This document shows positions 25,308-33,974 of a DNA stretch of 64,000 bases, in pieces (the stretch's first letter is position 1; each line of letters begins with the position of its first letter). Source of the DNA: Acetatifactor sp. (GTDB lineage Bacteria; Bacillota; Clostridia; Lachnospirales; Lachnospiraceae); NCBI GenBank assembly GCA_029055435.1, contig JAIDDH010000093.1, positions 25,795 through 89,794 of the forward strand. The letters are read 5' to 3'. The position numbers and the translations under genes are program-made. Under the pieces are notes generated by a model that worked only from the letters and a program-made list of their open reading frames with translations, did no database searches and had not been told where the DNA came from.

Positions 25308-25621
25308 CGATAGAAAGCAGCAGAGAACAGGAAAAACTGGTTTTGCAGGTAAAAGGCAGATTGGACACCACCACGGCTCCGCAGCTGGAGGCGGCGTTGG
25401 GGGCCAGTCTGGCGGACGTTCGGGAGCTGGTGCTTGATTTTTCCGCACTGGAGTATATCTCTTCTGCCGGCCTGCGCGTGCTGCTTGCCACTCATAAAGC
25501 CATGAAAAAACAGGATGGCGGGATGGTAGTAGAGGGCGCCAACGAGGAGATTTATGAGGTCTTTACCATCACCGGTTTTTCGGAAATCCTGAACATTAAG
25601 CATGGCACAGGCGTAGCGTAA
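25304..25621 (+). CDS. STAS-domain anti-sigma factor antagonist
   Basis: A 105-residue single STAS domain of the SpoIIAA/RsbV type. VKGRLDTTTAPQLEAAL and LVLDFSALEYISSAGLRVLL form the standard strand-helix core. The phosphorylation site is one of the serines in SSAGL (residues 53-54; the second aligns with RsbV S56). In a partner switch, the dephosphorylated protein binds the kinase/anti-sigma factor. The gene for a PP2C phosphatase with an RsbW-like kinase domain lies two genes downstream, so the full switch may be local. It overlaps the upstream stop (ATGA). Confidence 0.93.
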   Translation: MTIESSREQEKLVLQVKGRLDTTTAPQLEAALGASLADVRELVLDFSALEYISSAGLRVLLATHKAMKKQDGGMVVEGANEEIYEVFTITGFSEILNIKHGTGVA

Positions 25622-25639
25622 ACAAGAGGCGTACATAGT

Positions 25640-26719
25640 ATGAGCGAACAATGTATGAGAACTCTGATTCTGACCAACAGAGAAGGGAAATCTTTAAAAA
25701 TACGCCTGAGGCCTTATCGAAAAGGTGACGAGGAGGGCATGATAGCCTGTATTCGGGATGAGTACGGAGACAGTTATTTCAGGCGGGGTTTTTATGATCC
25801 GTTATATCTACAAAAGGAGTCCGGGGAAGGCAGGACCACCTTTCTTGTGGCGGAGACGGAGGAGAGAGATATCGCCGGGATGATGATTTTAAAACAATTT
25901 TATCCCGATGAGGATATGTGTGAGATTGCGTCCCAGATTTTTCGGAAGCGATACCGCGGATACGGACTCGCCATGCCCTTTTTTGAATTCGGCATGGAAA
26001 TCCTTCTGTCCCGAACCTATTCGGCGGCATTTTGTCTGTCGGTGCTGTTCCATGATGTGACCCAGAGATTGTTGTATCGGCTGGGACTGCGGGCGACGGG
26101 TCTGGTATTGAATGTGTTTGACACGGAGCGCATGTCGCATTCTTATGACAATGGAAGAAACAAAAAACATTCTCTGGGGATTCAGGTGCGGGCAGCGGAA
26201 AAGAAGGATGCAGGAATTTTGTATCTGCCCCCGGAGCATTGGGATTTCTGCCAGAAGGTTTATGACGGGCTGGGTGTGGATTATCGGCTGACGGAGCGGA
26301 CGGGGGAAGACTTTTTGGAGAAGGCAGATGCGATGTCCGTGCAGCTCTCTCAAATTACTTACAAAAATGATGTGATACACAGCAGTCTGGAAATTCGGAT
26401 TCATCACATTGGTGCGGATTTGGAGCAGCGTATCAGAGAGCTGCACTCCCGTTACCCCCTCAGGGGGAGACAGACAGCGGGAGTTTTCTTGAACTGCAAT
26501 GAGCCCCGGGCAGTGCAGGCTTATTATCTTCTGAAAAGATACGGTTATTTTTTTGCAGGCTTAAAGCCTCTGTGCAGCGAGCGGGAATATCTGGTGATGC
26601 ATCATCCCGGAGAGGTGGAGATTTATTTTGAGGATTATTGTGTGAGTGAAGAGTTTTCCCGGCTGCTGGGTTATATCAAAACCTGTTACGAAGGGAGGAA
26701 ACGAGAGAATGGCTTATAA
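25640..26719 (+). CDS. GNAT N-acetyltransferase-like protein with two domains
   Basis: A 359-residue protein. The N-terminal part is GNAT-like: IRLRPYRKGDEEGMIACI, ERDIAGMMIL, FRKRYRGYGLAMPFFEFGMEIL (the acetyl-CoA loop R-G-x-G-L/A) and an AAFCLSVLFHDVTQRLLYRLG helix where N/H-x-x-x-x-x-L..G is expected. The C-terminal part repeats the plan in degenerate form (RGRQTAGVFLNCNEPRAVQAYYLLKRYGYFFAGLKP). Proteins of this kind sit beside STAS/PP2C partner-switch genes in other bacteria. Its last 11 bases overlap the next gene, which supports co-translation. Substrate unknown. Confidence 0.75.
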   Translation: MSEQCMRTLILTNREGKSLKIRLRPYRKGDEEGMIACIRDEYGDSYFRRGFYDPLYLQKESGEGRTTFLVAETEERDIAGMMILKQFYPDEDMCEIASQIFRKRYRGYGLAMPFFEFGMEILLSRTYSAAFCLSVLFHDVTQRLLYRLGLRATGLVLNVFDTERMSHSYDNGRNKKHSLGIQVRAAEKKDAGILYLPPEHWDFCQKVYDGLGVDYRLTERTGEDFLEKADAMSVQLSQITYKNDVIHSSLEIRIHHIGADLEQRIRELHSRYPLRGRQTAGVFLNCNEPRAVQAYYLLKRYGYFFAGLKPLCSEREYLVMHHPGEVEIYFEDYCVSEEFSRLLGYIKTCYEGRKRENGL

Positions 26720-29336
26720 AAAGAGAAAGATCGGGCGCAAGGTGAACAGCCTTTTGCTGGCCATGGTCTCCGTCGCCATATTGCTCTCCGGCGGCGTGAG
26801 CATTTACAGTCTTTTTACCATGAAGCGCATTTCCATGGAGAGCAGCAGGGAATTGGGACGAACCGCCGCAGAGGATGCGGAGCAGGCGCTTGAGGAGCAG
26901 GCAGTGGGAAATCTTCAGGATATTGCAGTGGAAAAGGCTGCTTACATCGAAGAGCGGTTTGCGGCGGTGGAAGCTTATGTACTGGGCATTGCGGCGCAGG
27001 CGGAGGATATTTACAAACACCCGGAGAAGTACCCGGACAGAGAGGTGGCTCTGCCGGTGCCGGGTTCTTCCGAACTGGCGGCACAGCTTTTATGGTCGCA
27101 GCATCTGGAGGCAGACTCTGCGGAAGAATTGCAGAAGCTCGGAAATATTCAGGATCTTCTGGTGCAGTATAATGCCCACAACGACATGGTCTCCTCCACT
27201 TACATAGCCACGGAGAGCGGCTGGATGATTCAGGCGGATTATATCGCCTACAGTAAGTATGAGGGAGCAGAGACACAGCTTCCTTTATTTATTGAGGCTG
27301 ATCAGAGACAGTGGTATCAGCGGGCAAGGAGTTGTGCGCCGGGACAGATTGTCTACACGGACGTCATTCAGGATATTCATCAGGGCGGAGACTGTATTGT
27401 CTGCGCCAGCCCCGTGTATCTCAATGGAGAAATCGTGGCGGTGGCAGGAGTGGGTTCTTATCTGGAAACGGTGAATAATGCAGTGTTAAATACTGTCATT
27501 GGAAAGAAAGGTTATGCCTTTCTGGTAAACGAGAAGGGACAGGTCATGGTGTCCGGCAGAGCGGAGGGGGAGACTGCTGCATTGGCGGAACAAAATGGGG
27601 ATTTGCGGGAGAGCAATAACGCAAAGCTGGCGGAGGCGGCCTGCCGCATGGTGGATGGAGAGACTGACTTTCTGAAGCTTCGGCTGGACGGCAGGGAGGT
27701 CTATATGGCTTATGCGCCGTTATACAGGCTGGGATGGAGTTTTGTCACTGTCATCGATGTGACGGAGGTGGTCGCCCCGGCAAAGGAAAGTCAGGACATG
27801 ATTCTGACACTGACGGAAAATGTGGCGGCGAGACAGGATGGAGCCATCCGGCAGATGCTCTCGTATTTTGTGGCCGTGCTGGCAGCAGTCGCCCTCTGCA
27901 TCTGCCTGTCGGGAGCGCTGTTTTCCAAAAAACTCACAGATCCCATCCGCAGACTGACCCGGGAGGTGGCTCAGATAGATGGGGGTAATCTGGATTATCG
28001 CATTCACATCGGCACAGGGGATGAGGTGGAGGATCTGGGCAATGCTTTTAACAGCATGACGGCCCAGATACAGAGCTATATAAAAAATCTTGCCAATGTC
28101 ACTGCGGAAAAGGAACGCATCCGCACAGAGATACAGGTGGCCTCCCGTTTACAGGCCGATATGCTGCCCGCGGTGGAGGGTATTTTTACGGACAGACAGG
28201 ACTTTACGCTGGCCGCCTCCATGACTCCCGCCAAAGGGGTGGGAGGGGACTTTTATGATTTCTTTTTCCTGGATGAGAATCATCTGGCGCTGGTTATGGC
28301 GGATGTGTCCGGTAAGGGTGTGCCTGCGGCATTGTTCATGGTGGTGTCCCGGACACTCATCCGCAGTCATATCAGCATGGAGCTGCCGCTGGGGAAAGCC
28401 GTTTCGGAAGTTAATAATACTTTGTGTGACAATAACAGGAATGGGATGTTTGTCACAGCCTGGGTCGGCGTGCTGACTCTCTCTTCCGGGGAGCTTGTCT
28501 TTGTCAATGCCGGTCACTGCCGCCCGCTGATTAAATCTGAAAACGGGCAGTGTGTCTATGAGACTACCCCCGGGGATTTTGTGCTGGCGGGTATGGAAGA
28601 CATGGCATACCGGCAGTCCAAAATACGGCTGCACCGGGGAGATACATTGCTGCTTTATACCGATGGTGTGACGGAGGCCACCAGTACCCAAAAGGAGCTG
28701 TACGGTGAGGGCAGACTGAAAGCGGTGGCAGAGAGGGCGGGCAGCGTCTCTCCGGAAGGGCTTTTGAAGCTGGTATGGCGGGATGTGGACAGCTTCCAGA
28801 GAGGAGCGGAACAATTTGACGATATCACCATGCTGGCCATAACTTATCATGGAAGCAACTTTCTGGAAAAAACGGGAATACCCATCATGGAACATCTTCA
28901 GGAATTTGCCGTCTTTGTGGAGGAAAATCTGAAGAAACAGAATATAGCCATGAAGAACATTGCCAAATGCCTGATGGCGGTGGACGAAATTTTCTCCAAT
29001 ATCTGTTACTACAGCGGCGCCACTGAAGTCACGGTGGGTCTGCGGGTGCGGGATGCGGCATGCAAGACGGCGCAGAGTGTGAAAGGTCAAAAGGAGCAGG
29101 ATGCAGAAGGCAGAAAAGTGCAGGGCACAGTGCGGGAGGTGACGTTGTATTTTGAGGACGACGGGATTCCCTATAATCCTCTGGAGAGGCCCGATCCGGA
29201 CGTGGAGGAGCTGCTGGAGAACCGCAGGATCGGAGGTCTGGGAATTTATATGGTGAAGAAAAGAATGGACGCAGCAGACTACCAATACCGGGAGGGCAGA
29301 AACCGATTTATCCTCACAAAACTGGATTGTCAGTAA
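26709..29336 (+). CDS. Membrane sensor with PP2C (SpoIIE) phosphatase and RsbW-like kinase domain
   Basis: An 875-residue protein starting at ATG 26709. Order: basic start, TM helix (SLLLAMVSVAILLSGGVSIYSLF), a Cache-type extracellular sensor of about 300 residues (YIAYSKYEGAETQLPLF, GWSFVTVID), a second TM (YFVAVLAAVALCICLSGALF), HAMP (PIRRLTREVAQIDGGNLDYRI and NAFNSMTAQI), a SpoIIE-type PP2C domain (PAKGVGGDFYDFF, VMADVSGKGVPAALFM, LLYTDGVTEA, DDITMLAI) and a C-terminal HATPase (MAVDEIFSNICYYS, EDDGIPYNP, RIGGLGIYMVKKRMD). Phosphatase and kinase of a partner switch are normally separate chains; here they are fused and joined to a sensor. The STAS antagonist at 25304 is the likely substrate. 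It ends the operon. Confidence 0.93.
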   Translation: MAYKKRKIGRKVNSLLLAMVSVAILLSGGVSIYSLFTMKRISMESSRELGRTAAEDAEQALEEQAVGNLQDIAVEKAAYIEERFAAVEAYVLGIAAQAEDIYKHPEKYPDREVALPVPGSSELAAQLLWSQHLEADSAEELQKLGNIQDLLVQYNAHNDMVSSTYIATESGWMIQADYIAYSKYEGAETQLPLFIEADQRQWYQRARSCAPGQIVYTDVIQDIHQGGDCIVCASPVYLNGEIVAVAGVGSYLETVNNAVLNTVIGKKGYAFLVNEKGQVMVSGRAEGETAALAEQNGDLRESNNAKLAEAACRMVDGETDFLKLRLDGREVYMAYAPLYRLGWSFVTVIDVTEVVAPAKESQDMILTLTENVAARQDGAIRQMLSYFVAVLAAVALCICLSGALFSKKLTDPIRRLTREVAQIDGGNLDYRIHIGTGDEVEDLGNAFNSMTAQIQSYIKNLANVTAEKERIRTEIQVASRLQADMLPAVEGIFTDRQDFTLAASMTPAKGVGGDFYDFFFLDENHLALVMADVSGKGVPAALFMVVSRTLIRSHISMELPLGKAVSEVNNTLCDNNRNGMFVTAWVGVLTLSSGELVFVNAGHCRPLIKSENGQCVYETTPGDFVLAGMEDMAYRQSKIRLHRGDTLLLYTDGVTEATSTQKELYGEGRLKAVAERAGSVSPEGLLKLVWRDVDSFQRGAEQFDDITMLAITYHGSNFLEKTGIPIMEHLQEFAVFVEENLKKQNIAMKNIAKCLMAVDEIFSNICYYSGATEVTVGLRVRDAACKTAQSVKGQKEQDAEGRKVQGTVREVTLYFEDDGIPYNPLERPDPDVEELLENRRIGGLGIYMVKKRMDAADYQYREGRNRFILTKLDCQ

Positions 29337-29363
29337 AAAGTAATACCTCTTGGTCCGGTAACA

Positions 29364-29372
29364 TGATATAAT
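29364..29372 (+). promoter_or_regulatory. Extended -10 promoter element
   Basis: TG-A-TATAAT lies 37 bases before the next start, in the only gap after the preceding long operon. No good -35 hexamer is seen at the right distance. Confidence 0.4.
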
Positions 29373-29408
29373 AGCTTTATTATTGAGAATCCGGGGAGGA
29401 AAAGGTGA

Positions 29409-29624
29409 ATGTTTCGGAGAAAGAAAGCAAAAGAATGCTTTGACCGTGAGAATCTGCGTCCGATAATCCGGGCGAGTATCTGCACCGGGGAGCAGGTGGC
29501 AGGCTTTAAGGATATTCACACGGGAAAATTTACGGAAGTAACCGTCATCCGGGACGACAGGGACTTGAACGCCTTTCTGGAGAGCTATGGAATCATGGCG
29601 GAAGAAATCAAAAAAGAGTGGTAA
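29409..29624 (+). CDS. Conserved small protein, unknown
   Basis: A 71-residue protein (FRRKKAKECFDRENLRPIIR, then GEQVAGFKDIHTGKFTEVTVIRDD and a short helix) with GGGGAGG before the ATG. It is soluble, with a Cys at residue 10 and another in SICTGEQ. Similar small proteins occur in Lachnospiraceae; I cannot give a function. It is 9 bases from the MATE gene and probably shares its transcript. Confidence 0.65.
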   Translation: MFRRKKAKECFDRENLRPIIRASICTGEQVAGFKDIHTGKFTEVTVIRDDRDLNAFLESYGIMAEEIKKEW

Positions 29625-29633
29625 TAGGTTTGT

Positions 29634-31004
29634 ATGCAAAATAAAGATAAAGCTATGACAATTGAACAGGGACTGAAAGCGGAGGTGTTACGGGCGCTGA
29701 TAACACTCTCTATCCCTACAATTTTGGAAGAGATACTAGCTACGCTGTTACAGTATGTGGACACAGCCATGGTGGGGCGTCTGGGGGAGACAGCCACGGC
29801 GTCGGTGAGTGTGACGACTACGGTTACCTGGCTGATCAACAGTGTGTCCTCAGCGTTGGCCGTGGCGGCGTTGTCCTTGATTGCCAAGTCGGTGGGCAGC
29901 GGCGACGAGAAACGTATCAGGAGATTATCCAGTCAGGTGCTGGCGTTGGCGGTGGGCTGCGGTCTGACTATGGGCTGTATTTCCATGGCGTTGAGTCCCT
30001 ATATTCCTGTGTGGATGGGAGCGGAGGAGTCCATTCAGGGGCAGGCATCGCTCTATTTTTTCATCATTAGTATTCCCATGGTCTTCCGATCCTGCAATTC
30101 TATTTTGGGGGCCTCCATCCGGGCGACCAAGGACACCAGGACACCCATGCTCATCAATCTCGGAGCCAATGTCCTGAATGTGGTGTTGAATTATCTGATG
30201 ATTTATATACTGGGACTCGGAGTTACCGGAGCGGCGATTGCTTCGGCGGTCTCTTATGCGATGTCCGGAAGCTGTATGTTTTTTGCATATCGTAAGAACC
30301 GCCTGCTGCATTGGGAGTTTCGGAAATTTTCTCTGGATGGCCCGATTCTTCGGGACTGTGCCAGACTCAGCATCCCGGTGCTGGGAACGAATATCGCGTC
30401 CTGTCTCGGTTATGTGGTGTTCGCCAGTCTGGTGACAGGAATGGGAAATACGGTTTTTGCAGCACATTCCATCGCTGTCACGGCGGAGACTATATTTTAC
30501 ATACCCGGTTACGGGCTGCGGACCGCCACCTCGGCGCTGGTGGGAATCTCGCTGGGGGAGGGCAATCGGAAGAAATTTGAGCTTGTGGGAGGCCTGAGCG
30601 TCATGATGACAATGGGCATGATGGTGCTCAGCGGATTGATCCTGTATTTTGCCGCCTACCCGTTGATGAGCCTTTTTACCAACAGCGTGCGGGTGGCGGA
30701 AATCGGTTCTCAAATGCTGAAACTGGTGGCATTCTCGGAACCGTTTTTTGGATTGATGGTGGTTATGGAAGGCATTTTTTACGGCCTGGGGAGAACCAGA
30801 TATACCTTTTTTGTGGAGACCTTCAGTATGTGGGGTGTGCGGATTTTAATGACCTATGTCTGTGTGCGCATCTGGGGTCTGGGACTGCAGGAGGTCTGGT
30901 ATTGCATGATCGCCGATAATGTGTGTAAAGCAATTTTCCTGACGCTTCCCATTTTGAACAAAAAATACCGAAAGAAACTGTTTCCCCTCCCCCCTGCTGC
31001 ATGA
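29634..31004 (+). CDS. MATE-family multidrug/toxin exporter
   Basis: A 456-residue integral membrane protein with twelve hydrophobic segments and the MATE pattern: SIPTILEEILATLLQYVDTAMVGRLG at the start, SVTTTVTWLINSV, the GASIRATKDTRTPMLINLGANVLNVVLNYLMI central block, and YGLRTATSALVGISLGEGN in the second half, which mirrors the first. Such proteins exchange Na+ or H+ for cationic drugs or metabolites. No ribosome binding site of the strong AGGAGG type is seen (TAATAGGTTTGT upstream), so translation may be coupled to the small gene before it. A terminator overlaps its stop codon. Confidence 0.93.
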   Translation: MQNKDKAMTIEQGLKAEVLRALITLSIPTILEEILATLLQYVDTAMVGRLGETATASVSVTTTVTWLINSVSSALAVAALSLIAKSVGSGDEKRIRRLSSQVLALAVGCGLTMGCISMALSPYIPVWMGAEESIQGQASLYFFIISIPMVFRSCNSILGASIRATKDTRTPMLINLGANVLNVVLNYLMIYILGLGVTGAAIASAVSYAMSGSCMFFAYRKNRLLHWEFRKFSLDGPILRDCARLSIPVLGTNIASCLGYVVFASLVTGMGNTVFAAHSIAVTAETIFYIPGYGLRTATSALVGISLGEGNRKKFELVGGLSVMMTMGMMVLSGLILYFAAYPLMSLFTNSVRVAEIGSQMLKLVAFSEPFFGLMVVMEGIFYGLGRTRYTFFVETFSMWGVRILMTYVCVRIWGLGLQEVWYCMIADNVCKAIFLTLPILNKKYRKKLFPLPPAA

Positions 31005-31020
31005 GCAGGAGGGAGTTTTT
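30987..31020 (+). terminator. Rho-independent terminator overlapping a stop codon
   Basis: A 12-bp stem with one mismatch (CTCCCCCCTGCT / AGCAGGAGGGAG) around a 5-base loop, followed by TTTTT. The loop and right arm contain the MATE gene's TGA. Confidence 0.85.
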
Positions 31021-31050
31021 ATGAAGTGTTGTTGTGTTTTTTACCCTAAA

Positions 31051-31080
31051 TTGACAAGCATTTTTATCCTTTGCTATAAT
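31051..31080 (+). promoter_or_regulatory. Strong sigma-A promoter
   Basis: TTGACA (31051-31056), 18-base spacer, TATAAT (31075-31080) with an extended TG one base before the -10. It lies 55 bases before the first radical SAM gene. Confidence 0.85.
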
Positions 31081-31135
31081 AGCGGAAAAATGCAGCTCCA
31101 CTGGAAACAATACTTCACGAGGAAATATCACAATA

Positions 31136-32038
31136 ATGAAGGTATCACATTTTCTTTATCTGATAAAATATGGATTAAAAACCGTTATCTTTCAGGATAA
31201 AAAGCCTGTCATAGGGTGCATTATACTGACCAATAAGTGCAATCTTTCCTGCAAGCATTGTTCGGTTTATAATCATTCAGCCCCTGTCTACGGCTACGAT
31301 AATATCAAAAATGAAATGAGTATATTATATAACATGGGGGTTCGTATTTTAATGCTTTATGGCGGGGAAACATTTCTATGGCAGAGCCAGAACAAAACCG
31401 TGCGTGACCTTGTCGTGGAAGCAAAGGAAATGGGATTCTTTATTGTAAATCTCGTTACCAACGGAACCTTTTCCATGAATGTGCCGGAAGCCGACACCAT
31501 ACTTGTAAGCCTTGACGGGGGAAAAGAAAAACATAATCTCGTCAGGGGAGACACCTTTGACAGGATTATGGATAATATCAGAAGCAGCAGTACTTCAAAC
31601 ATCTGTCTGTATATGGCAGTGAACCAGATCAATAAGAGCGATATAAGAACTGTCGGCGACATTGCAAAACGTGAGCCGAATGTTAAGGCAGTTTCCTTTA
31701 ACTTCCACACTCCTTATCCGGACACGCAGGAGCTTGAATTGAGCAGGCAGGATAAGGAGGAGTGTTGTCGGGTGATAACGGAAATCATGAAAGAGGGTGT
31801 ACCGGTATTTAATTTAAAAAGTGCATTCCCTTATATTATAAACAACAGCTTTCCTGCGCCCTGCCATCAATGCGTGATTATGGAAAACGGGCATTTGAGC
31901 ATTTGCGGGAGATGTGTTGACATTCCGGGCTTGTGCGAAAAGTGTGGATTTTTCTATGTTGCCGAATATTCTCTGTTGTTTAAGGGAAAGCCGAAGGTCA
32001 TTTTGGAGGCGCTGAAAACTTATTTAAAATACATATAG
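31136..32038 (+). CDS. Radical SAM protein with Cys-rich C-terminus
   Basis: A 300-residue radical SAM enzyme: TNKCNLSCKHCSVY holds the CX3CX2C cluster motif (C35, C39, C42), LMLYGGETFLW is the GGE SAM-binding strand, and DTILVSLDGGKEKHNLVRG is the next conserved strand. The C-terminus has several Cys (PCHQCVIMENG, ICGRC, LCEKCGFFY) that could hold a second iron-sulfur cluster or zinc, as in SPASM/twitch enzymes. The substrate is unknown. It starts with a weak site (AGGAAA) at ATG 31136 and its codon use looks more AT-rich than its neighbours. It lies 12 bases from a second radical SAM gene. Confidence 0.85.
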   Translation: MKVSHFLYLIKYGLKTVIFQDKKPVIGCIILTNKCNLSCKHCSVYNHSAPVYGYDNIKNEMSILYNMGVRILMLYGGETFLWQSQNKTVRDLVVEAKEMGFFIVNLVTNGTFSMNVPEADTILVSLDGGKEKHNLVRGDTFDRIMDNIRSSSTSNICLYMAVNQINKSDIRTVGDIAKREPNVKAVSFNFHTPYPDTQELELSRQDKEECCRVITEIMKEGVPVFNLKSAFPYIINNSFPAPCHQCVIMENGHLSICGRCVDIPGLCEKCGFFYVAEYSLLFKGKPKVILEALKTYLKYI

Positions 32039-32050
32039 GTTGAGAAAAGC

Positions 32051-33304
32051 ATGAGTTTGATTACAAATCTGACGAGAATGTGGCTTACCCGTTCCGTAAA
32101 GCCTTTTATTTTTAAAAGTGAATACAATAATCGGCTGCCATTTGAGGAATGCAGTAATCTTGGGCTGTATGTTCACATTCCTTTCTGCAGAAGTATCTGT
32201 AATTTTTGTCCATATTGCAAGGTGAAATATTCCGGGGAAGAATGTAATCGCTATATTGATGCGCTCATAAAGGAAATCCGGCTTGTGGGAAGGCAAAGCG
32301 CTGACAAAAAAGAAGTGACAAGCCTGTATTTTGGCGGGGGGACGCCTGCCCTTGCTGTGTCCCGCGTCGGGGAAATCATTCATGTAATAGAGGAATATTT
32401 CACCATAACCGGGGGAATCGGCTTGGAGCTGCATCCTGATGATGTTACAGTTCCTGTACTGGAGACGCTGAAATGTGCAGGCGTAACAAAAATCAGTATC
32501 GGAATCCAGTCGTTTAGCAGCAAATATCAGGATATTCTCGGCAGAAAGCCCATAGATATTTCCTCAATGGAGGCAGCGTTGAGCAAGGTACGCTTTGAAA
32601 CCGTGTCAATGGATTTTATATTTGCCCTGCCCGGACAGACTTTTGATGATTTAAGGGAAGATATCGATACCGCCTTTGCAATCGGGGCAAATCACATTGC
32701 AATTTATCCCTTGATTGATTTTACCTTTACAGCAAGCAAGGTTAAGACTATGGGAAAAAGGCAAAAGCGCAGACTGATGGATGAAATCACAAATTACTGT
32801 CTGGGTAAGGGTTATGCCCGCCGTTCCATTTGGACATTTTCAAGTGAAAAGGATGCGGGATATTCTTCCATGACCAGAGATAATTTTCTGGGATTCGGCT
32901 GTTCCGCGACAACGCTGTTAAAAGGACAGTTTAAAATCAACACATTTTCGGTTGAGGAATACTGTAGGCGTATTGACAGCAGGCAGCTTCCCACTTCGCT
33001 TACCCTTCATTTTTCCATGCGCCAGAGGATGGTCTATTGGCTTTTCTGGACTGCATACAGCACAGAAGTAAAAGCGAAGGACTTCAAAAAGTTTTTTGGG
33101 AAATCCCTGACAAGGATGTATGGGTTAGAACTGAAAATTGCAAGACTGCTGGGATTTATTACTGAAAAGCAAGGCTCTTACTGTCTGACATTGAAAGGAG
33201 CGTTTTATTACCACTACTATGAGAATTTTTATACCTTGTCCTATATAGACAAGATGTGGGGCATCATGAGAAAGGAAGCATTTCCCGAAAAAATGGTCAT
33301 CTGA
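32051..33304 (+). CDS. HemN/HemW-like radical SAM protein
   Basis: The 417-residue product resembles oxygen-independent coproporphyrinogen oxidase and HemW: LGLYVHIPFCRSICNFCPYC (C46, C50, C53 form the CX3CX2C motif), SLYFGGGTPAL (the GGGTP SAM motif), ELHPDDVT, KISIGIQSFSSK and MDFIFALPGQTFDDL. The long C-terminal part differs from HemN. Together with the preceding gene it forms a two-gene transcript behind one strong promoter. A haem-biosynthesis role is not certain because no other hem gene is nearby. HemN-like proteins also act in cofactor or natural-product pathways. Confidence 0.85.
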   Translation: MSLITNLTRMWLTRSVKPFIFKSEYNNRLPFEECSNLGLYVHIPFCRSICNFCPYCKVKYSGEECNRYIDALIKEIRLVGRQSADKKEVTSLYFGGGTPALAVSRVGEIIHVIEEYFTITGGIGLELHPDDVTVPVLETLKCAGVTKISIGIQSFSSKYQDILGRKPIDISSMEAALSKVRFETVSMDFIFALPGQTFDDLREDIDTAFAIGANHIAIYPLIDFTFTASKVKTMGKRQKRRLMDEITNYCLGKGYARRSIWTFSSEKDAGYSSMTRDNFLGFGCSATTLLKGQFKINTFSVEEYCRRIDSRQLPTSLTLHFSMRQRMVYWLFWTAYSTEVKAKDFKKFFGKSLTRMYGLELKIARLLGFITEKQGSYCLTLKGAFYYHYYENFYTLSYIDKMWGIMRKEAFPEKMVI

Positions 33305-33322
33305 ACCAAATTTTGACAGGTC

Positions 33323-33351
33323 TTGTACCCCGATGGAATCTATGGTATGAT
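33323..33351 (+). promoter_or_regulatory. Candidate sigma-A promoter
   Basis: TTGTAC (33323-33328), 17-base spacer, TATGAT (33346-33351), 41 bases before the next start. Confidence 0.6.
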
Positions 33352-33392
33352 TAGCGTGGGAGCAGCATCACCATACGACGGAGGAATACGGG

Positions 33393-33878
33393 ATGAATTT
33401 AGTGATTACCATGAGCCGCAGGTTCGGAACCGGAGCCAGTTTTATTGCTGAAAAATTGTCTGAAAAGTTAGATATTCCTGTGTATGACAAGGCGTATATC
33501 GAGCATGAGCTGCAGGAGAACAGTTTTGCCACGGAGACGGAGGTTATTCGGAAGCTGGCAGAGGAGCCCTGCATTATTCTGGGGCGCTGTGCCTCGGAGA
33601 TTCTGGCCGGGCAGCCCAATGTGTTTAACGTGTATGTGGTGGCGGACAAGGAAGACCGCATCCGGCGTATCATGGAGAAGGAGAAGCTCTCTTATGAGGA
33701 TGCCCGGAAGATGCTGGAGCAAAATGACAAGGAGCGCGCTGCTTATTATAATGAGCATACAGGAAAGCTCTGGGGCGATGTGAACAATTATCACATGATT
33801 CTCGACACTACCAAGCTGGGCATAGAAAATTGTGCGGATATCATGGTAAAATATTTTGAGCGGGCAGAGCTTATCTGA
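33393..33878 (+). CDS. Cytidylate-kinase-like family protein
   Basis: A 161-residue protein of the cytidylate-kinase-like (CMP kinase 2) family: TMSRRFGTGASFIAEKLSEKL at the start corresponds to the P-loop of this family, with RRFGTGAS in place of GxxGxGKS, and PVYDKAYIE follows. RIRRIMEKEKLSYEDARKML matches the lid region, and YNEHTGKLWGDVNNYHMILDT the 'Y....g..W.d...Y.l.idT' block. It is shorter than Cmk (~220), so the NMP-binding part is reduced. Substrate unknown. A terminator at 33911 closes the unit. Confidence 0.8.
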   Translation: MNLVITMSRRFGTGASFIAEKLSEKLDIPVYDKAYIEHELQENSFATETEVIRKLAEEPCIILGRCASEILAGQPNVFNVYVVADKEDRIRRIMEKEKLSYEDARKMLEQNDKERAAYYNEHTGKLWGDVNNYHMILDTTKLGIENCADIMVKYFERAELI

Positions 33879-33910
33879 TGTGAGGGCTTTTGTGTGAGTC
33901 GTGATAGAGG

Positions 33911-33947
33911 ACGGATTGCATTCCGGGATGGGATGCAGTCCGTTTTT
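33911..33947 (+). terminator. Rho-independent terminator
   Basis: The 11-bp stem ACGGATTGCAT / ATGCAGTCCGT, with one mismatched or wobble pair, encloses a TCCGGGATGGG loop and is followed by TTTTT. Confidence 0.8.
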
Positions 33948-33974
33948 GCAGGAAAGTTTGAAGGAGCTGAGGAT

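Noticed and set aside
28149..29639. Minus-strand frame of 496 codons opposite the PP2C sensor gene
   Set aside because: The + strand product has complete PP2C and HATPase motifs; the minus frame shows no motif and spans the gap between two genes.
31090..31200. Short frame before the first radical SAM gene, considered as a precursor peptide
   Set aside because: It runs into the radical SAM gene in another frame, has no ribosome binding site and no leader-core pattern.
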